A stretch of 64,000 nucleotides of DNA from Siphonodentalium dalli (taxonomy: Eukaryota; Mollusca; Scaphopoda; Gadilida; Siphonodentaliidae): contig CP136061.1 of the NCBI GenBank assembly GCA_032622095.1, forward strand, positions 258,326,077-258,390,076. Reading direction: 5' to 3'. Positions 32,514-44,000 of this stretch are shown in pieces (position 1 is the stretch's first letter; every line of letters starts with the position of its first letter). The position numbers were made by a program, and so were the translations under genes. The notes beneath the pieces were generated by a model, which searched no databases, was not told the DNA's origin, and saw only the letters and a program-made list of their open reading frames with translations.

Positions 32514-33027
32514 GTCTATCGAATCCAGAAGACAAGATTTATTGACAAGAAGATAACTAACTCTCTCATACTTAACAGGGATTATTATCAACTGGTAGAT
32601 AAAGCAAAAGTTGAGTGTGACAACAGAGGAAGTGCTAATATATCTAGACTGTGAGCGGATTATACTGAGCATGCATCAACATTAAAAGGCCGGGCAAAAT
32701 GCCACATATGTGTTTGTGTTTGTTTTCGTTGCGTTGGGAGGACACACACATGTATGTGCTTGCACAACAACATTGCGAGGACAATTTTATTTATGAGGAC
32801 ATTGTGTGTACATCGGATGTCTGTAGAATGAATGAGACGTAGGGATCGAAATAACCGGTAACGAATCGCAATTTGCGATAAAGGCAGTATTACGATAAGA
32901 TTACACTAATTCAATAACATTTAGCGATGTTATGTGGTCAACATTACAGTCCGTTCCCGTTCAAACACTAAAATGCATCATTCGCAATTCATTTTTCAAA
33001 ACTTATTTTGATCCAAGATGAGACGTC
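32514..33027 (+). repeat. Segmental duplication, copy A2 (empty site)
   Basis: Paralogous to A1. The sequence CTCTCATACTTAACAGGG near 32561-32578 is where A1 carries the hAT-like insertion. It includes a D2 fragment at about 32735-32815. Confidence 0.85.
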
Positions 33028-33539
33028 TATGAGGACTTTCATCAAAATATCCCCAGAGATTGGACTGTTTGCATGACATTTGTGTTTAATGTTTGAAGGG
33101 GTATGGACCGATTTAAGTAGTTTGTTCAGATTCACGGTGGGAATGAGAGACGAACCATAATTCGTGACCGATAAATCAACGAAATCATGGCTTTATTCTG
33201 TTGGCGATCAGCGATGAACATCAAAAACATAGAAGCCTTTAATGTTCTTTGAAGATAACCGACATACGTCGATGTTCATGAAGTTGATGGCCAAATTCGG
33301 TCAAGGTCGAATGACATCGCTTTTGAATCACTTGCCTTCGATAGGGACATGGTCATTAAGTTCTATTATTGGGTGGTCGGCGGGATACACTGAATGCTTA
33401 TCATTTTTATTACATATTGTGGGGGATTACCTTAATTTTTTGTTAGATACTGATTCAACATTGGTCGTTCTCGTTCGTGGCGACCGCTGCTTACTTAATA
33501 CCTGAATTGGTAATAACAATATGCAATTTGTGTATCGAG
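33028..33539. other. Unassigned DNA
   Basis: An 87-codon plus-strand frame at 33242-33505 has no recognisable domain and no flanking features that make it convincing as a gene. Confidence 0.3.
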
Positions 33540-33635
33540 ATACGTACGTATCATTTGAACGCCCGTATCGATGACCATATCATCAGTGCTGTATTGCTGT
33601 CGCATCGATACATCGATGTATCGTTACACCCCTAG
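33540..33635 (-). mobile_element. Single terminus of a hAT-like element
   Basis: Read on the minus strand it begins CTAGGGGTGTAACGATACAT and continues into GATACATCGATGTATCGATG-type repeats. TAGGGGTGTAACGATAC is a terminal sequence type familiar from animal hAT elements. The opposite end was not found, so this is a solo end or truncated copy. Confidence 0.4.
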
Positions 33636-34068
33636 TAACAAAACTGCATGCGCGGTGTTAAATTCTACAGCGACATCGAGTCTTTGAAGTCGTGTTGACA
33701 TCTTTCGGTTACCACATGTATTCGAATAGAGTTCAGAGCAGCATCGAGGCTTTGATTTGTAAACACCAATGAGTTCCGACTTTTGTAAATCAGTGTCCCG
33801 ATATATTTTATAGCGATAGGTTATGACATAAGTGCTGCGTGCTCTGGTTGACAAGATCGCCATGTGTCTTTCCAAGATCTTCTGCACTGCATTGAACTAA
33901 TTTATTAATTGTTCTGAAAAAAGTGGATTGATTTTATACTCCACTGCATGTACCGTACTAGTATTGTGATTTATCTTTTCATGTAAAATGGAATGAATTA
34001 CATACAAAAATCACAACATATTCAGGAGAGCGATTTGCCCTCATAAGTATTAGTAACTATCAGTATAA
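33636..34068. other. Unassigned DNA
   Basis: No gene recognised. The 87-codon minus frame at 33624-33887 has no known domain. Confidence 0.3.
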
Positions 34069-34406
34069 GTGCCACCGCACACGCTGAGATTAAAATTTAA
34101 AATCGTAAGTGGGGAAAATCGCAGGAGGAAGCATCCAATGCTCAATTGCTCATGCCCATGACAATATCGTAGCAAAATCGTACCAATCAAGCACTGTTTG
34201 ATTTTACCAGGAAAATCGTGGCGTGACTTTGGCAACGCGCGCGATCGTAGCTGTCACATGACCACTGTCGCACTGGTCATGTTGTAAATACCACGCAAAT
34301 CGTAGCTGCAAAGATCGCAGCACCGTAGCGTCTGCGGGCAAGCTACGATATCTCCACCTACGATTTTCCCCACTTACGATTTTAATCGTAGCGTCTGCGG
34401 TGGCAC
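34069..34406. mobile_element. 338-bp inverted-terminal MITE
   Basis: It begins GTGCCACCGCACACGCTGAG and ends as the reverse complement of GTGCCACCGCAGACGCTACG. Both arms continue through AAAATCGTAAGTGGGGAAAA. The motif AATCGTAGC or its complement recurs internally at several places. The flanks are TAA on the left and ATA on the right, so the target duplication is unclear. Confidence 0.78.
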
Positions 34407-35594
34407 ATAGGGAGCGATTTTCTGCCACCCTGAATTTGATATAAACACCAGGCCTGGACAATGGAATTTGGAAACAGATATCATACAATACCGTATGAAC
34501 TTGAATCTGTTTGCTGAAAAGAATACACTGGAAATATCTTACATACTTTCCCACAAATATCTGGGTTGGGTGACATTACTGACAAGCACAATCATGACAC
34601 AATTACATGAGCAGATGAGGTCAAGACAGACAAAAATTTAAAAATAGAACAATCACTCTAGTCTAGACTCTAGTTGCGTCATTCCCGGATTCCGGACAGC
34701 CCCTGGACGTATATTTACTCGACGATTACCTAATTTGGGCACATTTGGATTAGCTTACAAGTTACATGTACGTGTATGTCAATAATCAGCGATCTGTTTT
34801 TTGTTTAAAATCTCGGCGTCTTTCACCGACAATCGCAAAACCGAGAATGACAAAATTCGCGCTGTAGGTGAAAATAGTAATAAACTGGTCACGGAGAACG
34901 GGGACCAAAATTGAGTGACAAACGCGCCCGTAGTGATGGTAGTCCCTCGCAAATTATTTTTTGTAAAAACCAATAGTATAATGATTTTTTGTAAAATTTA
35001 CTAAAATTTAAAAACCAATCCAGATTCGCATAATATTAAAAATTAAATTAAAAAAAAATCTCAAATTTAGTCAGACAATGTTTGTTTGTTTGATTCTGTA
35101 GTCACTCTTCGCTGACTAAATTAATAAATGTTTGAAAAGTATTCTCTGGTGCTTTAAGTTCAATCACATGTGCTGTACACCGTGCTGCGACAGACATTTC
35201 CAAATCACGAAAAATGAAAATCATATGGTCAATCCCGTTTTCCCGAAACTTATACCCTGCTCGCCCCTAATAGTAGTACATGATCGGTTAGATAAACTCA
35301 TTTAGATTAGAGAGAATATATATATTTAACTTTATTTCTTTAAATAATTATACTAACTATACTTACTTTGATAGAAAATACTTCTGATTTTTTTTTTTAA
35401 ATGGCTGCTAAATGCACTAGAAATGAAGCGGAAACAACATACCTTTGATTGGACGACTCACAAATCGTCACCGGAAGGACCGCTTTGATTGGTTAAACAT
35501 GTTAGTACTCCGAAGAGTCGAGCGTTTTCATTGGCTATACACTCGTGTAATATAGTTTGTTTGTGCGAAGCGACCCGCGATTCGCCAATGGAAT
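34407..35594. other. Unassigned DNA with several CCAAT-type boxes
   Basis: No gene recognised. Between 35445 and 35590 the pentamer ATTGG/CCAAT occurs four times (about 35449, 35488, 35530 and 35586). Such spacing is sometimes seen in NF-Y-bound promoters, but no downstream coding exon supports a promoter here. Confidence 0.3.
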
Positions 35595-35850
35595 GTTTTT
35601 GTGTATGTGTGTGTGGGTTCAGAATACAAACCGAGTTATGGGGACCGTTCCTAAAATTGAAATACACAATCAGAATGTAGTTTTGATACCATTGCGAGGA
35701 CATCATTGTGAGGACATTGGAATGTCCTCATAAACCAAATTGTACTCACAACGTTGGTGTGCAAACATGTGTATGTCCTCCCAACCCAGGTAAACACACC
35801 CACACCCCCTCTCTCACACACACACACACATACACACATCTCACACACTT
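35595..35850. mobile_element. D2 element flanked by (TG)n and (CA)n
   Basis: A TG-rich run at about 35600-35616 and a (CA)n run at about 35815-35840 bracket the D2 phrases TTGCGAGGACATCATTGTGA, ATGTCCTCATAAACCAAATT and GTATGTCCTCCCAACCC. The whole resembles a foldback element whose ends are simple repeats. The open frames across it are shadows. Confidence 0.55.
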
Positions 35851-36668
35851 GTTATATAGTTTATTTGGTGTATATACAAAATATTGATATCCGAATAAAA
35901 TAAAATACCATAAAATGTATAATTTTATTACATCATCCTACTGTTATTCCATTCGTTGTCATAATATATAAATATCAATCATGTACAAACAAAAGATGAC
36001 CCTACCTTGCCAGTCTAATCCGAAAAAATACCGGAATGTCACATTCGAACTATTATTATATGATTTTGACTCGCTAATAGTGACATATTGTTAATATTAT
36101 TGTACTACTTGGTCAGTATGTTATCGACCAAAATATATCGGACCTAGGAATACTCACAAGAACCTTATTTCGCGCTCCGCGTATACTGTGCCGCATTTCT
36201 TGGTATACAGTGGGAAATGGTCGTTTTATTTATAGAAACCTGAATTTTTTGAGAGGAAAAGAAGTCGAACTGCGACCCGGAGGCTGAGTCCGGTAAAAGA
36301 TGTGGTTGGGAATTATGGTGATATGCATGAGAAACCTTCAGTGATAAGCCTTATATAGTTGTCATAATTTGAAGGATTAGTTGTTTTAACGGAATTATGA
36401 GTTGGTCATTCCTGAAACCAAAATATGTTATATTCCATAATTGCAATCATGGGTATATAATATATGATCTGGAATGCGTTGCAATTTCTGACAGTGCATG
36501 CTATTGCTCGTCAGTGCCATACTTCACACCGATACGACGTTACGGTCGTTACCTCGGGCTCATATCGCAGTCGATATCAAACTAACCAGGTAATAGACTG
36601 TAATAGCCCAATAATTATTATTGGAGACTGCCCATCAATCATACTCCTTGTCATACTTGATTATGGCT
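35851..36668. other. Unassigned AT-rich DNA
   Basis: No gene or repeat recognised. Open frames of 62-68 codons near 36400-36670 are plain. Confidence 0.3.
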
Positions 36669-36850
36669 AGGCCCAGTTTCATAAAAGCAACTGACATAGT
36701 TGGGACGTAAGATGGTCTTAAGTTCAAACTTCAGTCATAAGTGCGTTTCACGAACAGTGTCTTACTTAATATAGTCTTAATTTTGGTCTTAACTTTAGTC
36801 TAACGTGAGGTTCTTAAGAAAAATCCTAAAATTAAGACATAAGTTATGGT
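36669..36850 (+). mobile_element. MITE fragment of the GGCCCAGTTTCATAAA type
   Basis: It begins GGCCCAGTTTCATAAAAGC and continues with repeated CTTAAGT / GTCTTAA words (about 36714, 36761, 36774 and 36787). This start and composition are typical of a MITE class common in marine invertebrates. The matching right end is not obvious. Confidence 0.45.
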
Positions 36851-36914
36851 CCTCCTTTTGTCGGAAATATAGATGGGATCTGGTTCGTGTATGTTATTAT
36901 AAATAAATTTAAAT

Positions 36915-38904
36915 GAATAACATCTTACGAAAACGGAGGGGTGTTTCGGAAATTGTGGTCTATAGTTAATAGCCAACCGGTACGCTGTAGCAGGGACGTG
37001 ACCTGCAATGGTTGCGCGATTGGCGGGGTGTGATGCAGTGTCCATTCCCAATACTAACTGGAAAAAGCCAAGACCTAACTATTCAGTTCTCATTGTTGTA
37101 ACAAAAAGAATATATTTTCATAGATTTGAACAGTATTTGCGATTCAAATCACAGAATTGTAATGTTTACAGTAATCATGTTATGACAATTGGTCCGAACA
37201 TTTCCACATCTAGGATAATAGTGAATGAGTTATACTCAGCTGCTTGATAAGTTCTGATTTCGGCTATTTTTATATGCTTTACATGCTATATTATTATGTT
37301 ATAATTTGATTGTAAAATGCCATTTGTAAACACACCGATCCCCACCCATCACACCGGGGGTACCACAACGAGGGGGTGAAAATGGGGTAAGGACTATTTT
37401 CGAGAACGGTGAGGATTACAACCGATTTGACGGCATGGGTGGGTGGCCAGCCACAAATACACCCTAGAAACACACTTACCCACAACCATCATCCTCGGTG
37501 GGGGGGGGGGGGGGGGGGGGGTACCACCCGAGGGGGTGAAATGGGGTATGGAAAATATTCGAGAACGGTAAGGATTTCGACCAATTTAACGGAATGAGTG
37601 GGTGGCCCACCCCAAATACACCCTGGAAATTGCCCGATCCCCACCATCCGCCCGGGGTTACCACCGAGGGGATGCAAATGGGGTATGGACCATTTTAGAG
37701 AATGGTAAGGATTTCAACCAATTTCACGGTATGGGTGGTCCACACCAAATACTCCATAGAAACACCCCGATCCCACACCCATCACCTCGGGGGTACCAAC
37801 CGAGAAGGTGGAAATGGGGTATGGACCATTTTCGCAAACGGTAAGGATTTCGACCGATTTGATGTTATGGGCACACCCAAATACACAATATGAACACCCC
37901 TCGCCCCTCAACATCACTCCCGGGGGTACAACCCGAGGGGTGAAAATGGGAACGGACCATTTTCGAGAACGGTAAGGACATCGACCGATTTGACGGCATG
38001 GGTGGGTGACCCGCCCCAAATAAACCATATAAACACCCGAACCCCACCCATCACCCGGGGGGGGGGGGGGGTTAACACTCCGAGTGGTAAACATTCGGTA
38101 TGGACCATTTTCGAGAACGGTACGATTTCGACCGAAAAACCCCACCACCTGTCAGCTGGGGGTACCTCCCAAGGGGGTGAAAATGAGGTACATGTATCGA
38201 CCAGTTTCGAGAAGGTAAGAATTTCGGCCGATTTGATTACATGGCAGAGTGGCCCGCCAAAACACCACCCTAGAAACACTCCGATCCCTTCAATCACCCG
38301 GAGGTACCACCCCGAGGTGTGAAAATGGGGTATGGACCATTTTAGAGAACGGTAAGGGTTTCGACCGATTTGACGGCATGGGTGGGTGGCCGCTCCAAAT
38401 ACACCATAGAAACACCCATACCCCCATCCATTTCCACGGGGGTACCACCCGAGGGGGTGAACATGGGGTATGGACCATTTTCGAGAATTGTAAGGATTTC
38501 GACCGATTTGACTGTATGAATGGGTTGCCCGCCAAAACGCGCCCTACAAACGTCCCGACCCCCACCCGAGGGGGGTAAAATGGGGTATGGACCATTTTCG
38601 AGAACGGTAAAGATTTCAACCAGTTTGACGGCATGTGTGGGTGACCCGCCCAAAATAGACCATGGAAACACCCCGATCCCCACCCATCACCCCGGCGGTA
38701 CCACACCGAGGAGATGAAATGGGGTATGGACCATTTTCGAGAAAGGTAAGGACTTCAACCGATTTGACGGCACGGGTGGATGGCTTACCCAAATACACAA
38801 TAGAAACACACGATCGCACACCCATCACCACTGTGGGTACCACCCGAGGGGTGAACATGGGGTATGGACCATTTTCGAAAACGGTAAGGATTTCAACTGA
38901 TTTG
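36915..38904 (+). repeat. 2.1-kb tandem duplication, copy A
   Basis: Begins GAATAACATCTTACGAAAAC and matches 39025-41007 nearly base for base. Differences are a G run of 22 versus 14 near 37500, and a handful of substitutions (for example GGCATGGGTGGG versus GGCATGGATGGG near 37998). It comprises about 415 bp of unique sequence and then about 12 minisatellite units. The unique part carries the 79-codon frame 37008-37247, which has no known domain. Confidence 0.95.
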
Positions 38905-39024
38905 AAGGGATCGGAGTGTTTCTAGGATGGTGTTTTGGCGGGCCACTCTGCCATGTAATCAAATCGGCCGAAATTCTTACCTTCTCGAAACTGGTCGATA
39001 CATGTACCTCATTTTCACCCCCTT
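38905..39024 (-). repeat. 120-bp inverted fragment at the duplication junction
   Basis: This is the reverse complement of 38171-38290, with one difference (CTAGGATGG versus CTAGGGTGG read in the same direction). It sits exactly between the end of copy A and the start of copy B. Confidence 0.95.
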
Positions 39025-41007
39025 GAATAACATCTTACGAAAACGGAGGGATGTTTCGGAAATTGTGGTCTATAGTTAATAGCCAACCGGTACGCTGTAG
39101 CAGGGACGTGACCTGCAATGGTTGCGCGATTGGCGGGGTGTGATGCAGTGTCCATTCCCAATACTAACTGGAAAAAGCCAAGACCTAACTATTCAGTTCT
39201 CATTGTTGTAACAAAAAGAATATATTTTCATAGATTTGAACAGTATTTGCGATTCAAATCACAGAATTGTAATGTTTACAGTAATCATGTTATGACAATT
39301 GGTCCGAACATTTCCACATCTAGGATAATAGTGAATGAGTTATACTCAGCTGCTTGATAAGTTCTGATTTCGGCTATTTTTATATGCTTTACATGCTATA
39401 TTATTATGTTATAATTTGATTGTAAAATGCCATTTGTAAACACACCGATCCCCACCCATCACACCGGGGGTACCACAACGAGGGGGTGAAAATGGGGTAA
39501 GGACTATTTTCGAGAACGGTGAGGATTACAACCGATTTGACGGCATGGGTGGGTGGCCAGCCACAAATACACCCTAGAAACACACTTACCCACAACCATC
39601 ATCCTCGGTGGGGGGGGGGGGGGTACCACCCGAGGGGGTGAAATGGGGTATGGAAAATATTCGAGAACGGTAAGGATTTCGACCAATTTAACGGAATGAG
39701 TGGGTGGCCCACCCCAAATACACCCTGGAAATTGCCCGATCCCCACCATCCGCCCGGGGTTACCACCGAGGGGATGCAAATGGGGTATGGACCATTTTAG
39801 AGAATGGTAAGGATTTCAACCAATTTCACGGTATGGGTGGTCCACACCAAATACTCCATAGAAACACCCCGATCCCACACCCATCACCTCGGGGGTACCA
39901 ACCGAGAAGGTGGAAATGGGGTATGGACCATTTTCGCAAACGGTAAGGATTTCGACCGATTTGATGTTATGGGCACACCCAAATACACAATATGAACACC
40001 CCTCGCCCCTCAACATCACTCCCGGGGGTACAACCCGAGGGGTGAAAATGGGAACGGACCATTTTCGAGAACGGTAAGGACATCGACCGATTTGACGGCA
40101 TGGATGGGTGACCCGCCCCAAATAAACCATATAAACACCCGAACCCCACCCATCACCCGGGGGGGGGGGGGGGTTAACACTCCGAGTGGTAAACATTCGG
40201 TATGGACCATTTTCGAGAACGGTACGATTTCGACCGAAAAACCCCACCACCTGTCAGCTGGGGGTACCTCCCAAGGGGGTGAAAATGAGGTACATGTATC
40301 GACCAGTTTCGAGAAGGTAAGAATTTCGGCCGATTTGATTACATGGCAGAGTGGCCCGCCAAAACACCACCCTAGAAACACTCCGATCCCTTCAATCACC
40401 CGGAGGTACCACCCCGAGGTGTGAAAATGGGGTATGGACCATTTTAGAGAACGGTAAGGGTTTCGACCGATTTGACGGCATGGGTGGGTGGCCGCTCCAA
40501 ATACACCATAGAAACACCCATACCCCCATCCATCCCCACGGGGGTACCACCCGAGGAGGTGAACATGGGGTATGGACCATTTTCGAGAATTGTAAGGATT
40601 TCGACCGATTTGACTGTATGAATGGGTTGCCCGCCAAAACGCGCCCTACAAACGTCCCGACCCCCACCCGAGGGGGGTAAAATGGGGTATGGACCATTTT
40701 CGAGAACGGTAAAGATTTCAACCAGTTTGACGGCATGTGTGGGTGACCCGCCCAAAATAGACCATGGAAACACCCCGATCCCCACCCATCACCCCGGCGG
40801 TACCACACCGAGGAGATGAAATGGGGTATGGACCATTTTCGAGAAAGGTAAGGACTTCAACCGATTTGACGGCACGGGTGGATGGCTTACCCAAATACAC
40901 AATAGAAACACACGATCGCACACCCATCACCACTGTGGGTACCACCCGAGGGGTGAACATGGGGTATGGACCATTTTCGAAAACGGTAAGGATTTCAACT
41001 GATTTGA
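39025..41007 (+). repeat. 2.1-kb tandem duplication, copy B
   Basis: Second copy of 36915-38904. At 41008 the sequence continues normally into further minisatellite units, showing that copy A is the one cut short by the junction. Confidence 0.95.
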
Positions 41008-44000
41008 CGGCGTGGGTGGGTGGCCAGCCACAAATACAAACTAGAAACACACCTACCCCAACCATCATCCCCTGGTGTACCACCCCGAGGGGGTAAAAGT
41101 GAAGTATGGACAATATTCGAGAACGGTAAGGATTTCAACCGATTTGATGTTATGGGCGGTTGACACACCCCAATACACAATAGAAACACTCCACAACCGG
41201 GGAGTACCACCCGAGGGGTGAAAATGGGGTATGGATCATTTTCGATAACTGTAAGGATTTCGACCGATTTGACGTCATGGGTGGGTGGCCCGCCCAAAAT
41301 ACAACCTAGAAACACCCAAACTCCACCATCACCGGGGGGGGGGTAACAATCCAAGGGGGTGAACATTGGGTGTGGACCATTTTCGAGAACGGTAAGTATT
41401 TCGACCGATTTGACGACATTCTGGGTGGGTGGCCCGCATCAAATACACACAGAAAAACCACACCAACCTGTCAGCTGGGGGTACCACGCAAGGGGGAGAA
41501 AATGAGGTATCGAGCATTTTCGAAAAGGAAAGGATTTCGACCGATTTGACTAGATGGGAGGGTGACCCGCCAAAACCACACCCTCGAAACACCCCGACAC
41601 CACCAATCACCACCGGAGGTACCAGCCCGAGGGGGTAAAGATGGGGTATGGACCATTTTCGAGAATTGTAAGGATTTCGACCGATTTGACGGCATGGGTC
41701 GGTGGCCACCCCGAGATGAAAATGGGGTATGGACCATTTTCGAGAAAGGTAAGGACTTCAACCGATTTGATGGCATGGGTGGGTGGCCCACCCCAAATAC
41801 ACCATAGAAACACGTCGACCCCACCAATCAGCCCGGAGGTACCAGCCCGAGGGGGTGAAAATGGGGTATGAAACATTTTAGAAAACGGTAAGGATTTCGA
41901 CCGATTTGACGGCATGGGTCGGTGACCATCCACAAATACACATAGGACACCCCCGACCACACCAATCACCCCGGTGGTACCCGCCCCAGGGAAAAGATTT
42001 CGACGGATTTGACAGCATGGGTCGGTGACCCGCCCCAAATACACCCTATAAACACCCAGACCCCATCATTCACCACGGGGGTACACCCCAAGGTTGTGAG
42101 CATGTGGTATGGACCATTTTCGAGAACGTTACGTATTTCGACCGATTTGGCGGTATGAGTGGGTGGCGTGCCACAAACACACCCTACACACACCCAACCC
42201 CCATCATCACCAGTGGGAGGTAGGCTACCACCCAAGGGGGTAAATATGGGGTATGGACCATTTTTGAGAACGGTAAGGATTTCAACCAATTTGACGGCAT
42301 GTGTGGGTGATCCGCCCAAAATAGACCATAGAAACACCCCGATCCCCACCCATTACCCCCGGCGGTACCACCCCGAGGAGATGAAAATGGTGTATGGACC
42401 ATTTTAGAAAAAGTTAAGGACGTCAACCGATTTGACGGCATGGGTGGGTGGCCAGTCTCAAATACACCCTAGAAATACACCTACCCCCAACCATCATCCC
42501 CGATGGTACCACCCCGAGGGGGGTAAAAATGGAGTATGGACAATATTCGAGAACGGGAAGGATTTCGACCGATTTGACGGCATCGGTGGGTGTCCCGCCC
42601 CAAATACACCCAAGAAATACCCCGATCCCCATCCATCACACCGGGAGTACCACCTGCGGGGGTATGGACGATATTTATAGAACCCATCTATAGTCACACG
42701 GGGCGATCACAAATGTCACCGATACTTCCTCGCGATTAGCGCTAATATGTGAGTTATTATTTCAATTCCCCACCAAAACTAAATCCTAGGTAGCTACCAT
42801 ATATAGGAGTCAACCTGACGCGATATTGGGAATTTCTCGGGTTTCGTTTCAATGGGGAATCGATTGGTGTGCCCTCTATTGTGGACAATTATTAAGTTAA
42901 ATGGACGCTATTTTGTTTTTCAGCCTTGCTTTGGCAGTTATTGATCATTTTGAGTGGGGTTTTGTCCCATTATGGGCACACAGAGAGAACTGCGGTTCAT
43001 TCACTTCTAATCTGGCTACCAAATATATGCGAGCTAGGATTCAGCAAATCCGATCCCGATTTTACGACGTAAAACGCCGTCCCTGCGAATTCTTTGGACA
43101 TTGCGACACCATTTTATGAGTGGACGTTCATATGGCCACCGGTCACCATATGTAATCGAACGATCCAAGAAATCTCGTTCGGAAGAACCCGGATTAGGCC
43201 GGATATCATCGCTTTTATTATGATATAGAGAGTAATCAATTGGGTGGGACCCCCCCCCCCATTTTTTGAGGGTGGGATGTATCTATGGGTATTTGAGGAG
43301 GCCACCCACACTCGTCGTCAAATCACCGATCCGAGAAAACCCGTTCAAAAAGGACGCGTTATTCCGATTTCCCACGAATACTAAATTCGAGAAAATCCCC
43401 AATGTGACAAAAATGCATCCCATATTTATAGAACCCATCTACAGTCACACGGGCGATCACAAATGTCACCGATACTTCCGCACATATGTTCACAGATGCG
43501 ATATGACCAAATAACCTCACGATTAGCGCTAATATCTGAGTTATTATTTCAATTCCCCACCAAAACTAAACCCTATAGGTAGCTACCATATATACGAGTC
43601 AATCTTTTGCGATATTGGGGAATTTGTCGGGTTTCGTTTCAATGGGGAATCGATTGGTGTGCCCTCTATTGGGGACAATTATTAAGTTAAATGGACACTA
43701 TTGTATTGTGCCGCCTTGCTTTTGCAATTATTGATAATTTTAATTGGGGTTTTGTCCTATTAAGGGCGCACAGAGGGCACTACAGTTCAATCATTTCTAA
43801 CCTGGCTACCATATACATGTATGCGAGCCAGGATTCAGCAAAACCGATCGCGATTTTACGTAAAACGCTGTCACTGCGAATTCTTTGGACATTGCGACAC
43901 CAAATTATAAGGGGACGTTTATATGGCCACCGTCCACCTTATGTAGTCGACCGATCCAAGAAATATCGTTCGGAAGAACCCGGATTAGGCCGGATATCAT

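Larger units (their letters stand above)
37330..42665 (+). repeat. ~137-bp minisatellite array
   Basis: Units contain, in order, CCCCACCCATCACC, a G run, GTACCACCCGAGGGGGTGAA, ATGGGGTATGGACCATTTTC, GAGAACGGTAAGGATTTCGA, CCGATTTGACGGCATGGGTG, GGTGGCCCGCC and AAATACACCATAGAAACACC. There are roughly 38 units, interrupted at 38905-39440 by the inverted fragment and the unique part of copy B. Units vary by substitution, G-run length and short deletions. Many open frames of 60-145 codons cross it on both strands in shifting registers, as expected of a non-coding GC-rich repeat. Confidence 0.92.

Noticed and set aside
35445-35590. Four CCAAT/ATTGG boxes as a promoter
   Set aside because: No downstream exon or initiator context supports a transcription unit, and a pentamer recurs often by chance.
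37390-42560. AACGGTAAGGAT in each minisatellite unit as splice donors of a repeated-exon gene
   Set aside because: No matching acceptor or open exon structure repeats with it, so the resemblance to a donor consensus is probably coincidence.
37409-42693. Many 60-145-codon ORFs over the minisatellite as proline/glycine-rich proteins
   Set aside because: They occur in several frames on both strands, shift frame at G runs and lack any consistent start. They are a by-product of GC-rich repeats.
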